A stretch of DNA of 52,132 bases from the NCBI GenBank assembly GCA_947588275.1, contig CANPYJ010000007.1, positions 1-52,132 of the forward strand. The letters run 5' to 3'. A model generated the notes under the pieces. The model saw only the letters and a list, made by a program, of their open reading frames with translations, was not told the origin of the DNA and made no database searches. Shown piece after piece: positions 25,904 to 34,601 of this stretch. The translations under genes were made by a program, and so were the position numbers. Each line of letters starts with the position of its first letter. Positions within the stretch are counted from its first letter, which is position 1. This DNA is from an uncultured Alphaproteobacteria bacterium. Lineage in GTDB: Bacteria > Pseudomonadota > Alphaproteobacteria > RF32 > CAG-239.

Positions 25904-28579
25904 CTAAGATTTGCGCGTCTCGGAATCCTGCAATTTTTTGAGCTCATAAAGCTTATCCAGCGCTTCCTTGGGGCTCAGGTTGTCCGGATTAATCTCCGCC
26001 AGCGCCGTCAACGTCGGCGACTGCGAGAGCGGCGGCTCTTTCTCGCGCAGAGCGGCAAACAACGGCAAATCATCGGCAAGCTTAAACGCCATGCTGCTTT
26101 TGCCGTTTTTTTCCAAATGCTCCAGCACCTGCTCCGCGCGCTGCAAAACCGACTTGGGCAACCCGGCCAGCTTGCCGACATGGATGCCATAACTGCGATC
26201 GGCGGCGCCGGACACAACTTCATGCAGAAAAACGACTTCGTCGTTAAATTCCTTGGTTTTCATACAATGCAGCGACATTTGCGGCAACTTGGCCCTGAGC
26301 GCCGTCAACTCGTGATAGTGCGTGGCAAACAACGCCCGACATTTGTTGACTTCGTGCAAATGCTCCACCACTGCCCACGCAATGGACAAGCCGTCATAGG
26401 TGGCGGTGCCGCGCCCAATTTCATCCAAGATCACAAACGAACGTTCGTCAGCCTGATTAAGAATGGCTGCGGTTTCTATCATTTCGACCATAAAGGTCGA
26501 ACGGCCGCGCGCCAAATCATCGCTTGCGCCCACACGTGAAAAAATCTTGTTGATGACGCCGATATGCGCCGATGCGCACGGAACATAAGACCCCATTTGC
26601 GCCATAACCGCAATGATGGCGTTTTGGCGCAAAAACGTGGATTTTCCGGCCATATTGGGACCCGTCAGCAGCCACAAACGGCCGGTTTCTTGGTCCAGCA
26701 TGCAGTCGTTGCCGACAAACGCGCCACCGGCTTCTTTTTCTATTGCCGTTTCCACCACCGGATGACGCCCGCCTTTAATCTCAAAAGTCAGGCTTTCGTC
26801 CACCAGAGGACGGCAATAGTTTTTTTCTTCGGCCAACTCGGCCAAAGCCGCAGCCACGTCTATCTCGGCAAATGACTTGGCGGTCTTTAAGATGTCTTCA
26901 GCACAAATGCGAATATCGTCAACCAGCCGGGCAAAGATTTCCAGCTCAAGCGCCAGAGATTTTTCGGAGGCGCCGCGGATTTTGTTCTCCAAATCATTTA
27001 ATTCTTTGGTCGTGAAGCGAGCCGCGTTCAATACCGTCTGGCGATGAATAAAGTTCGGATTTTCGATTATCTGCGACACAGATTTGTTCGGAACTTCAAT
27101 AAAATAACCGATGACTGTGTTATATTTGACTTTCAAATTGCCGATGCCGGTTTCGGCGATATATTTTTCTTGCAGCTTGTTCATCAGCTGCTCGCCGTTT
27201 TCTTTATATTGACGCAGTTCGTCCAAAGCCGGCGAATATCCGGCGCGGATAAAGCTACCCTCACGCGTAAAGGCGGGCAATTCTTCAACCGCCAGCGCCG
27301 CCGTCAGCTCGGCGACCAAACGCGAATGTTCGCCCAAACCGGAAATCAGCCCTTTGAGCACGTCGGGACAACCGGCATCGGCACTGCGCAGCAAATTGCG
27401 CATGGCCGGAACGATGTCAAGCGAATCGCGAATTGACGCCAAATCGCGCGGACTACCGCGACCGACCAGCAGTCTTGAAGCGGCCCGTTCAATGTCGGCG
27501 CAGAGTTTGAGCAACCGGCGTGCGTCCTCGCGAATTTGGCGGAAATCGAGGAAAAAGCTTATCAAATCAAGACGAGCATTAATGGCCGCCACATCCATCA
27601 CCGGATTAGCCACGCGGCCAGCCAGCAAACGTCCGCCGGCGCCGGTTATGGTGCGGTCTATCACCCCGAGCAGCGACCCCGATTTGTCGCCCGAAAGAGA
27701 ATCTATCAACTCCAGAGAACGACGGGTGGCCGCGTCTATCGCCACTATCTGATTCAAAAGCACTTTTTGCGGCGGCTGAATGAGCGGCAGCTGCCCTTTT
27801 TGCGTCATCTCAACATAATCAATCAGAACGCCGGCCGCCACAATCTCAGCGCGGCTGAAACTGCCGAACACATTGAGCGAGCTGACTTGAAAAACACTTT
27901 TCAACCGCAACTCGGCATTGGCGGAGTTAAACCTTGCTGCCGGCAAAACCGTCAGACGTTCGATATTGGCATTCAATATTTCAAAAACCGCCGGATTTTG
28001 CAAATAGCTGTCGGCGACCAAAATTTCCACCGGATTAAGCCTAATCAGAGCGCCCGACAAAGCGGCGGCTTCGTTTTCGTCACGCAGTTCGACCTCCTGC
28101 GCAAAAAATTCACCGGTGGATATATCCAGCCAGGCGAAACCCAGACTGCGGTTTTGGTTTGCCACGGCCAGCAAAAAGTTGTTGCGCTTGGCATCCAAAA
28201 GCGGACTTTCGGTCAGCGTGCCAGGGGTGACCAGACGGATAACATCGCGGTTGACCACTGCCTTATAACCGCGTTTCTTGGCCTCTTTGGGATCTTCGGT
28301 CTGCTCGCAGATGGCCACTTTGTAACCCTGACGAATCAGCTTGGCCAAATATCCCTCATAGGCATGAAACGGCACGCCGCACATCGGTATATCGCCGCCC
28401 ATATATTTGCCACGGCGGGTGAGCGTGATGTCCAAAGCCTTGGACGCAGTGACAGCATCGTCAAAAAACAGTTCGTAAAAATCGCCTACACGATAAAAGA
28501 TAAGGTAGTCCTTATGTTCTTCCTTAATTTTGAGATATTGCGCCATAACCGGCGTGGTCGCATCAACTTGGTTTGTCAT
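25904..28579 (-). CDS. mutS: DNA mismatch repair protein MutS
   Basis: Mismatch recognition ATPase, about 891 residues. The start is the ATG at 28579 (MTNQVDATTPVMAQYL); a GTG at 28585 would add two residues. The N-terminal mismatch-binding domain has FYRVGDFYELF with the Phe-x-Glu wedge. The C-terminal ATPase has Walker A TGPNMAGKSTF at about 637-647, the ST.FMVEM segment and Walker B VILDEIGRGTATYDG, followed by FATHYHEL. All motifs are intact. It is divergent from the histidine kinase gene. Confidence 0.97.
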   Translation of the reverse strand: MTNQVDATTPVMAQYLKIKEEHKDYLIFYRVGDFYELFFDDAVTASKALDITLTRRGKYMGGDIPMCGVPFHAYEGYLAKLIRQGYKVAICEQTEDPKEAKKRGYKAVVNRDVIRLVTPGTLTESPLLDAKRNNFLLAVANQNRSLGFAWLDISTGEFFAQEVELRDENEAAALSGALIRLNPVEILVADSYLQNPAVFEILNANIERLTVLPAARFNSANAELRLKSVFQVSSLNVFGSFSRAEIVAAGVLIDYVEMTQKGQLPLIQPPQKVLLNQIVAIDAATRRSLELIDSLSGDKSGSLLGVIDRTITGAGGRLLAGRVANPVMDVAAINARLDLISFFLDFRQIREDARRLLKLCADIERAASRLLVGRGSPRDLASIRDSLDIVPAMRNLLRSADAGCPDVLKGLISGLGEHSRLVAELTAALAVEELPAFTREGSFIRAGYSPALDELRQYKENGEQLMNKLQEKYIAETGIGNLKVKYNTVIGYFIEVPNKSVSQIIENPNFIHRQTVLNAARFTTKELNDLENKIRGASEKSLALELEIFARLVDDIRICAEDILKTAKSFAEIDVAAALAELAEEKNYCRPLVDESLTFEIKGGRHPVVETAIEKEAGGAFVGNDCMLDQETGRLWLLTGPNMAGKSTFLRQNAIIAVMAQMGSYVPCASAHIGVINKIFSRVGASDDLARGRSTFMVEMIETAAILNQADERSFVILDEIGRGTATYDGLSIAWAVVEHLHEVNKCRALFATHYHELTALRAKLPQMSLHCMKTKEFNDEVVFLHEVVSGAADRSYGIHVGKLAGLPKSVLQRAEQVLEHLEKNGKSSMAFKLADDLPLFAALREKEPPLSQSPTLTALAEINPDNLSPKEALDKLYELKKLQDSETRKS

Positions 28580-28669
28580 CGTCACATAAAAAAGTTTATC
28601 ATTTTTAAACTTGTTACATATTAATATAATTCTTGTTTTAGTCCAGATTTTTTTAAAAGATTTAGCAAC

Positions 28670-30109
28670 ATGTTTGAAAAAACCAGGAAATCTCTCGGAA
28701 TAGAAAAAAACTCCAATTTCGCGGCAAAAGTGCTTATCTTGTGTTTTCCGACCGCTTTGGTTTTTTTGATTTTGGCGGCGTATCGTCTGATTGATCCGAC
28801 GCTTGCGGTCATCTCTTTGGCCTCAATAGTGGGATTCAACATTATGCTTTTGTTTCCGCTGACTTTTGAATTACAGCAGATTAAACGTTATATATCCCTT
28901 ATGGCCAAAGGCGAAAACATCGAGCACACAGAAATGGTGCTCTCCGAACAGGAGGCCAAGGATATTGTCGATGCCGTCAATGCCATGCATCGCTTTTGGG
29001 CGGAAAAAACCGACATTTTGGAAGCTCAAACCATATCCGATACCGCCGTGCTGGACAGCCTGCCCGACCCGATTATGATGATTGACCGGCAGGGCAATAT
29101 ATCGGGTGCCAATCTCTCGGCGCGAACGATGTTCGGCAAAGACATTACCAACTCCAACATCGACCGTCTGATTCCTTCCAACAATTTCATTAATGCCGTC
29201 AGCCGCGTTTTGAACAAAGAAAGCGCCTCGGAAAACCTGGTGTTTTATATTGAAAAACCCGAAAATCAAAAAATGTATGCACACATCAAACAACTTCCCT
29301 GGCTTTCAAAGGGGCGTGCGGTGGCCGTTATTTCACTTTATGACATGACCAAATCGCTCAAAATCGAGAAAATGCAGTCGGATTTTGTGGCCAATGCCAG
29401 TCATGAGCTGCGCACGCCGCTGTCAATTATTTCCGGTTTTATTGAAACCTTGCAGACCACTGCCAAAGACGACAAGGAAGCGCACGAAAAATTTTTGAAA
29501 ATTATGGCCGAGCAGGCTGAATATATGGCTTCGCTGATAGAAAACCTGCTTTCGCTCTCTAAAATCGAGCTTAATCAGAACCAGCCGCCGGAAGAAATTA
29601 CCGAAGTTCTGGACATCGCCGAAGAAGTGGCCGAAGCTTTGTCCATCAAGGCCAGCGAAAGAAAAATGAAAATTAAAATCCGCAGCGATGACAATCTGCC
29701 CGACGTTATCGGCGAGCGGGCGCAAATCAAACAGGTTATCCAAAACCTTACCGACAACGCCATTAAATACGGCGCCGCCGGCACCGATATTACCATCAGC
29801 GTCCGCAATGCCGAATCCATTCCGCCTTCGCGCAATTATGAAACCGCCGACGGTTCTGCGGTGGCCGTCTCGGTCAACAACAAAGGTCCCAAAATCGAAT
29901 CTGAAGATTTGGCGCGGCTGACCGAAAGGTTTTATCGAATGCAAGAACACAAAAATCTCAACATTAAAGGCACCGGTCTCGGACTGGCTATTGCCAAACA
30001 CATCATTTTGCGCCACCGCGGCAATATAACCGTCAACTCCAACGGCTACAACGGCACAACCTTTACGATTTATATTCCCAGCGCGCAGGATAAACAGGAG
30101 AAAGAATAA
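28670..30109 (+). CDS. PhoR-like sensor histidine kinase with altered G1 box
   Basis: The 479-residue kinase has two N-terminal membrane segments (about 20-40 and 46-66) and almost no periplasmic loop. A PAS-like domain (about 120-225; LDSLPDPIMMIDRQGNISG) is followed by HisKA with His245 (NASHELRTPLSIISG) and HATPase_c with N box (QNLTDNAIKYG) and GTGLGLAIAKH. The G1 box, usually DxGxG, reads NNKGPKI, so the adenine-contacting Asp is Asn and the second Gly is Lys. Layout resembles PhoR. No response-regulator gene is adjacent; instead its TAA overlaps the ATG of an MBL-fold gene (TAATG). Kinase activity is plausible but weakened ATP binding is possible. Confidence 0.9.
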   Translation: MFEKTRKSLGIEKNSNFAAKVLILCFPTALVFLILAAYRLIDPTLAVISLASIVGFNIMLLFPLTFELQQIKRYISLMAKGENIEHTEMVLSEQEAKDIVDAVNAMHRFWAEKTDILEAQTISDTAVLDSLPDPIMMIDRQGNISGANLSARTMFGKDITNSNIDRLIPSNNFINAVSRVLNKESASENLVFYIEKPENQKMYAHIKQLPWLSKGRAVAVISLYDMTKSLKIEKMQSDFVANASHELRTPLSIISGFIETLQTTAKDDKEAHEKFLKIMAEQAEYMASLIENLLSLSKIELNQNQPPEEITEVLDIAEEVAEALSIKASERKMKIKIRSDDNLPDVIGERAQIKQVIQNLTDNAIKYGAAGTDITISVRNAESIPPSRNYETADGSAVAVSVNNKGPKIESEDLARLTERFYRMQEHKNLNIKGTGLGLAIAKHIILRHRGNITVNSNGYNGTTFTIYIPSAQDKQEKE

Positions 30110-30768
30110 TGAAGCTTGAGGTTTTGGGAACGCATTCGGCATTTGTAAAGTCCGGCGTCAACAATTCGTTTATCTTATGGCGCCAAGCCGACGACGGAAT
30201 TTTGCTCGACTGCGGCTACAGCGTGTTTCAGGAACTCCAGCGCCGCGGCTACAGTGACAAAATCGGAGCCGTCCTGTTGTCGCATCAACATCAGGATCAC
30301 GCCGGTTCGGCGGTGACGCTGCTGGAATATCGCTGCAATATTTTGGGCAAAACAACCGCCATCGGCGGCGCTTGGGGAAATCTGCCGCAAAGCGGCGACG
30401 GAGCCGATGCGCGACGGATGACGACATCTCCCGATTTTATGTTGGAAACTTTTGCCGTGCCGCATGCCCGAGGCATGGAATGTCTGGCGCTGTTTGTTGC
30501 CGACAAGCTGCTTTACAGCGGCGACACGGCCGTTTCAGTCTTAGACACGCCGCAAGCCGCACGGGCACAAATGATTATTCATGACGTCAGCCTCAAGGGC
30601 GGAGCCATTGTCAAAATTGATGACTTGACGGCAGCCGCACCGGAAATCAAAGCCAAAACTTACGTTTCGCACTACCGCCCCGAAGACTATGACGAGCTGT
30701 GCCGCTGCGCCCGCAAGGCCGGTTTGGGCGGCGTGCTTAAAGCCGGTATGATGTTTGATTTAGACTGA
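30109..30768 (+). CDS. MBL-fold metal-dependent hydrolase
   Basis: The 219-residue protein has a metallo-beta-lactamase fold: LLSHQHQDHAGS (HxHxDH metal motif, about 58-63), a VPHARGME histidine at about 119, YSGDTA with a metal-bridging Asp, and a terminal YVSHYRP histidine. The family includes nucleases, thioesterases and phosphodiesterases; this small single-domain form is not assignable to one reaction. It is translationally coupled to the kinase, which hints at a shared pathway, and its last nine bases overlap the end of the RNase J gene. Confidence 0.85.
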   Translation: MKLEVLGTHSAFVKSGVNNSFILWRQADDGILLDCGYSVFQELQRRGYSDKIGAVLLSHQHQDHAGSAVTLLEYRCNILGKTTAIGGAWGNLPQSGDGADARRMTTSPDFMLETFAVPHARGMECLALFVADKLLYSGDTAVSVLDTPQAARAQMIIHDVSLKGGAIVKIDDLTAAAPEIKAKTYVSHYRPEDYDELCRCARKAGLGGVLKAGMMFDLD

Positions 30769-32454
30769 TTCTGCAGCGCCGCGGCGATAAAAATGCAAAA
30801 ACATCACCGGTTTGATGTCTGTTGCCTTAAATATCTTTTTGCGGATTTTGGCGCTTAAAAATTCTTTTATCGGCTCTTCCTTATAGTTGTGGCGAACAAT
30901 CAACTCGGGAATTTCTTGCCGCATTTCGGCAATAATCTGCTCGCGCAAAGCCAAAAAGGCCTTTTCTTCCAAAAGATCAATCGACGATAGCTGCAAATCT
31001 TCCAACGTCCAGTCCGGCGCCAGCACCACGCTGACAAACAGACTGCAATTGTAAGCAATGCGGCGGCGATTTTTGATGAGCTGCGACGACAACGGCGTCA
31101 GTTGCCTGCGGTCGACACCAAGCAAACCGGTCGGTATCTGCCCACAGATTTCGCCATGACCGTGAACAATGTGCACAACCTCGCCGTTGCGCGCAATCAA
31201 GACTTCGGGCACGCCGTTTTCGGCGGCCAGCCGTTTTTGACTGCGAATATTGCGCTTGTCGCCATGTACCGGCAACACCAGTTTGGGTTTGAGCAAACGA
31301 TACATCTCGGTAATCTGTTTGGGATCGGCGTGTCCGGAAGCGTGCACCAAATATTCTTCGGAAGAGATGACATCAACCCCGGCATCGCGCAGTTTTTCCT
31401 GCATCCGTTCGATTTTGTCTTCGTTGCCGGGAATAATCTTGGAAGAAAAGATAATCGCATCCCCCTCGCCCAATTTGATGTCTTTATTCTCGCCGTTGAC
31501 AATGCGGGTGAGCGCGCTGCGATAGTTGCCCTGTGAACCGGCGCAAATATACAACACCTTGTCCAAGGGAATCTCGACCGCACTTTTGGCTTCTATCCAA
31601 GACGGGCAGTTTTTCAAATAGCCGCACTCACGCGCAATTTCCAGATTTTGAACAATGCTCATGCCGGATATAACCGGTGTGCGGCCGGCCGCATCAGCTG
31701 CCAGCAGCAAACTCTCCAGCCGCATAATGTTGGACGGAAAGCAGGTCGCCACCAGCGTATTTTTGAACTTCGGCACCAGCTCTATAAGGCTTTGCCGAAC
31801 TTCAAGCTCCGACGGCTCGCTGTGACCGACGCCCATATTGGTGGAATCACCGACATAAACATCTACCCCCTCGGCAGCGGCTTTCTGATACTCGGCAAAG
31901 GCCGTCGGCAACATGTCCAGCCGACCGTCATCAAACCGCCAATCGGTTGCATGAACCACGGTGCCGGCCGGCGTACGAATAATCAAACCGCTGTTTTGCG
32001 GCGTGGAATGTACCAACGGCGCAAACTCCACCTCAAAATTCGGCAGACTTATGGTCTGGCCGGCCTCAACAACGCGCAAATCGACCATATTGTCAAGTTT
32101 GTATTCGGCCAGACGGCGGCGAATGTGTCCAGCCGTGAATTTGGCCGCATATACGGGACATTGCAACTGGGGCCAGATATGCGCAACGGCACCAAAATGG
32201 TCTTCGTGCGCATGGGTAATAAACAATCCCTCTATGCAATCTTGATAATTTTCTAAAAAGGCGGCATCGGGAAGCCCCAGCTCTATCCCCGGATAATCGT
32301 CATTTAAAAAACCATAACCACAGTCAACCACAATCATTTTGCCGTTGACGACATACAAATACATATTAAACCCGACTTCTTCGGCCCCGCCCAAAGCGGC
32401 AAAATATAATCCCTCTTTATTAAAACCGGGCAACTGCCCAGACACTTCATCCAT
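30760..32454 (-). CDS. Ribonuclease J
   Basis: MBL/beta-CASP ribonuclease (5'-to-3' exonuclease and endonuclease), 564 residues from the ATG at 32454. That start has AGAGGA nine bases upstream; the ATG at 32463 touches the ribosome site and is less likely. Metal motif THAHEDH (about 79-85), the VHATDWRFD region, beta-CASP segments (GDSTNMG, CFPSNIMRLESL) and HASGHADPKQ with HGDKRN are all present. It overlaps the end of birA by eight bases. RNase J after nuoN-birA is a known alphaproteobacterial order; here the coaX gene usually between birA and RNase J is missing. Confidence 0.93.
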   Translation of the reverse strand: MDEVSGQLPGFNKEGLYFAALGGAEEVGFNMYLYVVNGKMIVVDCGYGFLNDDYPGIELGLPDAAFLENYQDCIEGLFITHAHEDHFGAVAHIWPQLQCPVYAAKFTAGHIRRRLAEYKLDNMVDLRVVEAGQTISLPNFEVEFAPLVHSTPQNSGLIIRTPAGTVVHATDWRFDDGRLDMLPTAFAEYQKAAAEGVDVYVGDSTNMGVGHSEPSELEVRQSLIELVPKFKNTLVATCFPSNIMRLESLLLAADAAGRTPVISGMSIVQNLEIARECGYLKNCPSWIEAKSAVEIPLDKVLYICAGSQGNYRSALTRIVNGENKDIKLGEGDAIIFSSKIIPGNEDKIERMQEKLRDAGVDVISSEEYLVHASGHADPKQITEMYRLLKPKLVLPVHGDKRNIRSQKRLAAENGVPEVLIARNGEVVHIVHGHGEICGQIPTGLLGVDRRQLTPLSSQLIKNRRRIAYNCSLFVSVVLAPDWTLEDLQLSSIDLLEEKAFLALREQIIAEMRQEIPELIVRHNYKEEPIKEFLSAKIRKKIFKATDIKPVMFLHFYRRGAAESV

Positions 32455-33184
32455 TTTCTTCATTCCTCTTTATAAAAACATCTCCGGCATAAACGAGACG
32501 CGATTCATGTTCTTGTTGCAGAACCAGTGCGCCGTCTTCGGCAATGCCGGCAAAAACGCCTTCGATTGTCCGGCGTTCCAAATTAACTTTAATTTTTTCG
32601 CCTTTGGCGCAGGCATTTTCCAGCCAGCGGCGGCGTGTATCTTCAAAACCCAGAAAGTTCAACCGTTCCAAATCGGCATTCAAACGTTGCAAATAAAGCC
32701 GCAAAAAAGCCAAACGATCAGTCACGACATTGCAGTCCGCCAGACTGATAACCGGATAATCCGCAAAATCTTTTCCCTGCGGCGCGGCGGCTATATTGAC
32801 TCCAATGCCGGCGATTATATACGCATTTGCCGTTTTTTCAAGCAAAATTCCTGAAATTTTTGCGCCGCGCACCAAAACATCATTCGGCCACTTAAGTCCA
32901 ACTTCCAAATCAGGCGCTAAATCCTTAATGCTTTCCAACAACGCCAATGATAGAACAAACGGCAGATGATTGAGATTCGCGGCGGCTTCCGGCAGCGCCA
33001 GAGACATAAACAAATTGCCCGCAAGGCTTTGCCAACTCCGGCCGCGGCGCCCGCGGCCGGCAGTCTGGCACGCCGCCGAAACCACAAACTTTGCCGCCGG
33101 CGGCGCCGCGCACAGCATTGCTGCGGCATCATTGGTGCTGCCGACTTTTTCCAAATCCTGCCAATACCAGTCTTCAACCTGCAT
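32447..33184 (-). CDS. birA: Biotin--[acetyl-CoA-carboxylase] ligase
   Basis: The 245-residue monofunctional ligase attaches biotin to carboxyl carrier protein. It lacks the DNA-binding N-terminus of E. coli BirA. Motifs: GSTNDAA, TAGRGRRGRSWQS (biotinyl-AMP loop, about 41-53), LKWPNDVLV (Lys in the active site) and GIGVNI. A short C-terminal domain follows. Its ATG overlaps the nuoN stop (TAATG). Confidence 0.95.
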   Translation of the reverse strand: MQVEDWYWQDLEKVGSTNDAAAMLCAAPPAAKFVVSAACQTAGRGRRGRSWQSLAGNLFMSLALPEAAANLNHLPFVLSLALLESIKDLAPDLEVGLKWPNDVLVRGAKISGILLEKTANAYIIAGIGVNIAAAPQGKDFADYPVISLADCNVVTDRLAFLRLYLQRLNADLERLNFLGFEDTRRRWLENACAKGEKIKVNLERRTIEGVFAGIAEDGALVLQQEHESRLVYAGDVFIKRNEENG

Positions 33185-34593
33185 TAATACGTCCCAAGCA
33201 AGGCGATTTGCGCCTCATAAAACAGAAAATGTGGATTGATAATGGCAATCAGCACCAAAACCAAGTTGATCAACAGACATATGTAAATCGCCTTGTCCGT
33301 GCGGTCAAACGTCTTTTGCCGCGGCTCAAAATACACCGTGCCAATCACCCGCAAAAACGCACTGACAATAAATATCACCGCAACCAACAACAAAACCATA
33401 TCAATCCAGCGCTCGGCCGAAACCAGCGTATTGACCAGCGCCAGACGCCCCCAAAAACCCAGCAACGGCGGAATACCGACTAGCGAAAACATAAAAATCA
33501 GCGCCGAAGCCGACAAATAAGGTTTCTCGGCAGAAAGGCCGCCGATTTCTTCCAGCGAGTCCAAATAATCGCCGCGGCTTTTGAGCCCCAAAAAAACGGT
33601 ATAAATGCCGGTTATCGACATGATGTATATCAACGCATAAATAAACGTTCCCAACACCGAATCTGCCTTAAAGTCTGCCAAGCCGAAAAGAATCAGTCCG
33701 ATATTAAACACCGATACAAAAGCAAAAAGACGCCGAAAATTGCTCTGCCCGCCGGCGGAAAGCGCCCCTATCAAAAACGACAGGACGGCCGACGCCAGCA
33801 ACAAACCGCGCAACATGGGCGCGGCCGCGGAAAATGCGCCGCCGACCAAAGTCAACAAGCAAGAAAACATGGCAAACAGCGGCACCAAGGTCAAAAATCC
33901 GCATACCGGCAATACCGCTTTTTCAAGCGCGCTCACAAACCACAAATGAAACGGCGCCGCGGCCAGCATAAACAAGCAGCAAGACGTGACCAAGGCCATG
34001 CCGGCATACGTCCCGGCCGACAGCGGCACAGTTTTGAGGCCGGCGTAACTCAGCGTGCCGGCATAATAAGCCAGCAAAACTATGCCCGCCCACAAAAGCC
34101 CGCCAAACAATCCCGCCGATGCGGCATAAATTTTGACCGCACGCGTCATCCGGCCTTCGTCCCAATGCTGATAAATCAACGCTCCCGTCAACAGAGCCCA
34201 AATCGGAAACAGCAAACCGAACAACAACAGATTTCGACTCGAAATTAACAGCCCGTATACTAGCAAGAGCCCCATACACAACAAATAAAACCGATAAGAC
34301 GAACGGTTCTTGTTGAGATACCATTTGGAAGACAAATAGAACCATATCAGCCCGATGACATAACACAGCATCTTAAACAGGGTTGTCAGGCGCGTGTTGC
34401 GCAGCCAATCCGGCCACACGCTGCGATTATAAAATATCAGCGTACACAGAATCGCAGCGGCCAAAAACACGCGGCTCAGCGTAAAAAAAGTTTTGGCCGT
34501 CTTGCTCTCACGATACAGATTGACCAGCCACGCCACCGGCAAAAACGCCAGCAGCAACAACTCCGGAAGCAATATCAGCCAATCTTGCAGCAT
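33184..34593 (-). CDS. Diverged NADH-quinone oxidoreductase subunit N-like protein
   Basis: The start is the ATG at 34593 (MLQDWLILLPELLLLAFLPV) behind GGAGGAACC. The 469-residue protein is almost all membrane helices and keeps NuoN-like landmarks (AAAPFHLWF, the FLSASALIFMFSLVGIPPLLGFWGRL type end region at residues 365-390). However, the TM5 glutamate region (normally LELQSLSLYVLAAF) reads LLFPIWALLTGALI. The conserved PDVYEGAPTP stretch after FHLW is replaced by VSALEKAVLPVCG. Position before birA and behind nuoM-like and nuoL-like genes supports orthology to nuoN. Proton pumping by this subunit is doubtful. Confidence 0.8.
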   Translation of the reverse strand: MLQDWLILLPELLLLAFLPVAWLVNLYRESKTAKTFFTLSRVFLAAAILCTLIFYNRSVWPDWLRNTRLTTLFKMLCYVIGLIWFYLSSKWYLNKNRSSYRFYLLCMGLLLVYGLLISSRNLLLFGLLFPIWALLTGALIYQHWDEGRMTRAVKIYAASAGLFGGLLWAGIVLLAYYAGTLSYAGLKTVPLSAGTYAGMALVTSCCLFMLAAAPFHLWFVSALEKAVLPVCGFLTLVPLFAMFSCLLTLVGGAFSAAAPMLRGLLLASAVLSFLIGALSAGGQSNFRRLFAFVSVFNIGLILFGLADFKADSVLGTFIYALIYIMSITGIYTVFLGLKSRGDYLDSLEEIGGLSAEKPYLSASALIFMFSLVGIPPLLGFWGRLALVNTLVSAERWIDMVLLLVAVIFIVSAFLRVIGTVYFEPRQKTFDRTDKAIYICLLINLVLVLIAIINPHFLFYEAQIALLGTY

Positions 34594-34601
34594 GGTTCCT
34601 C

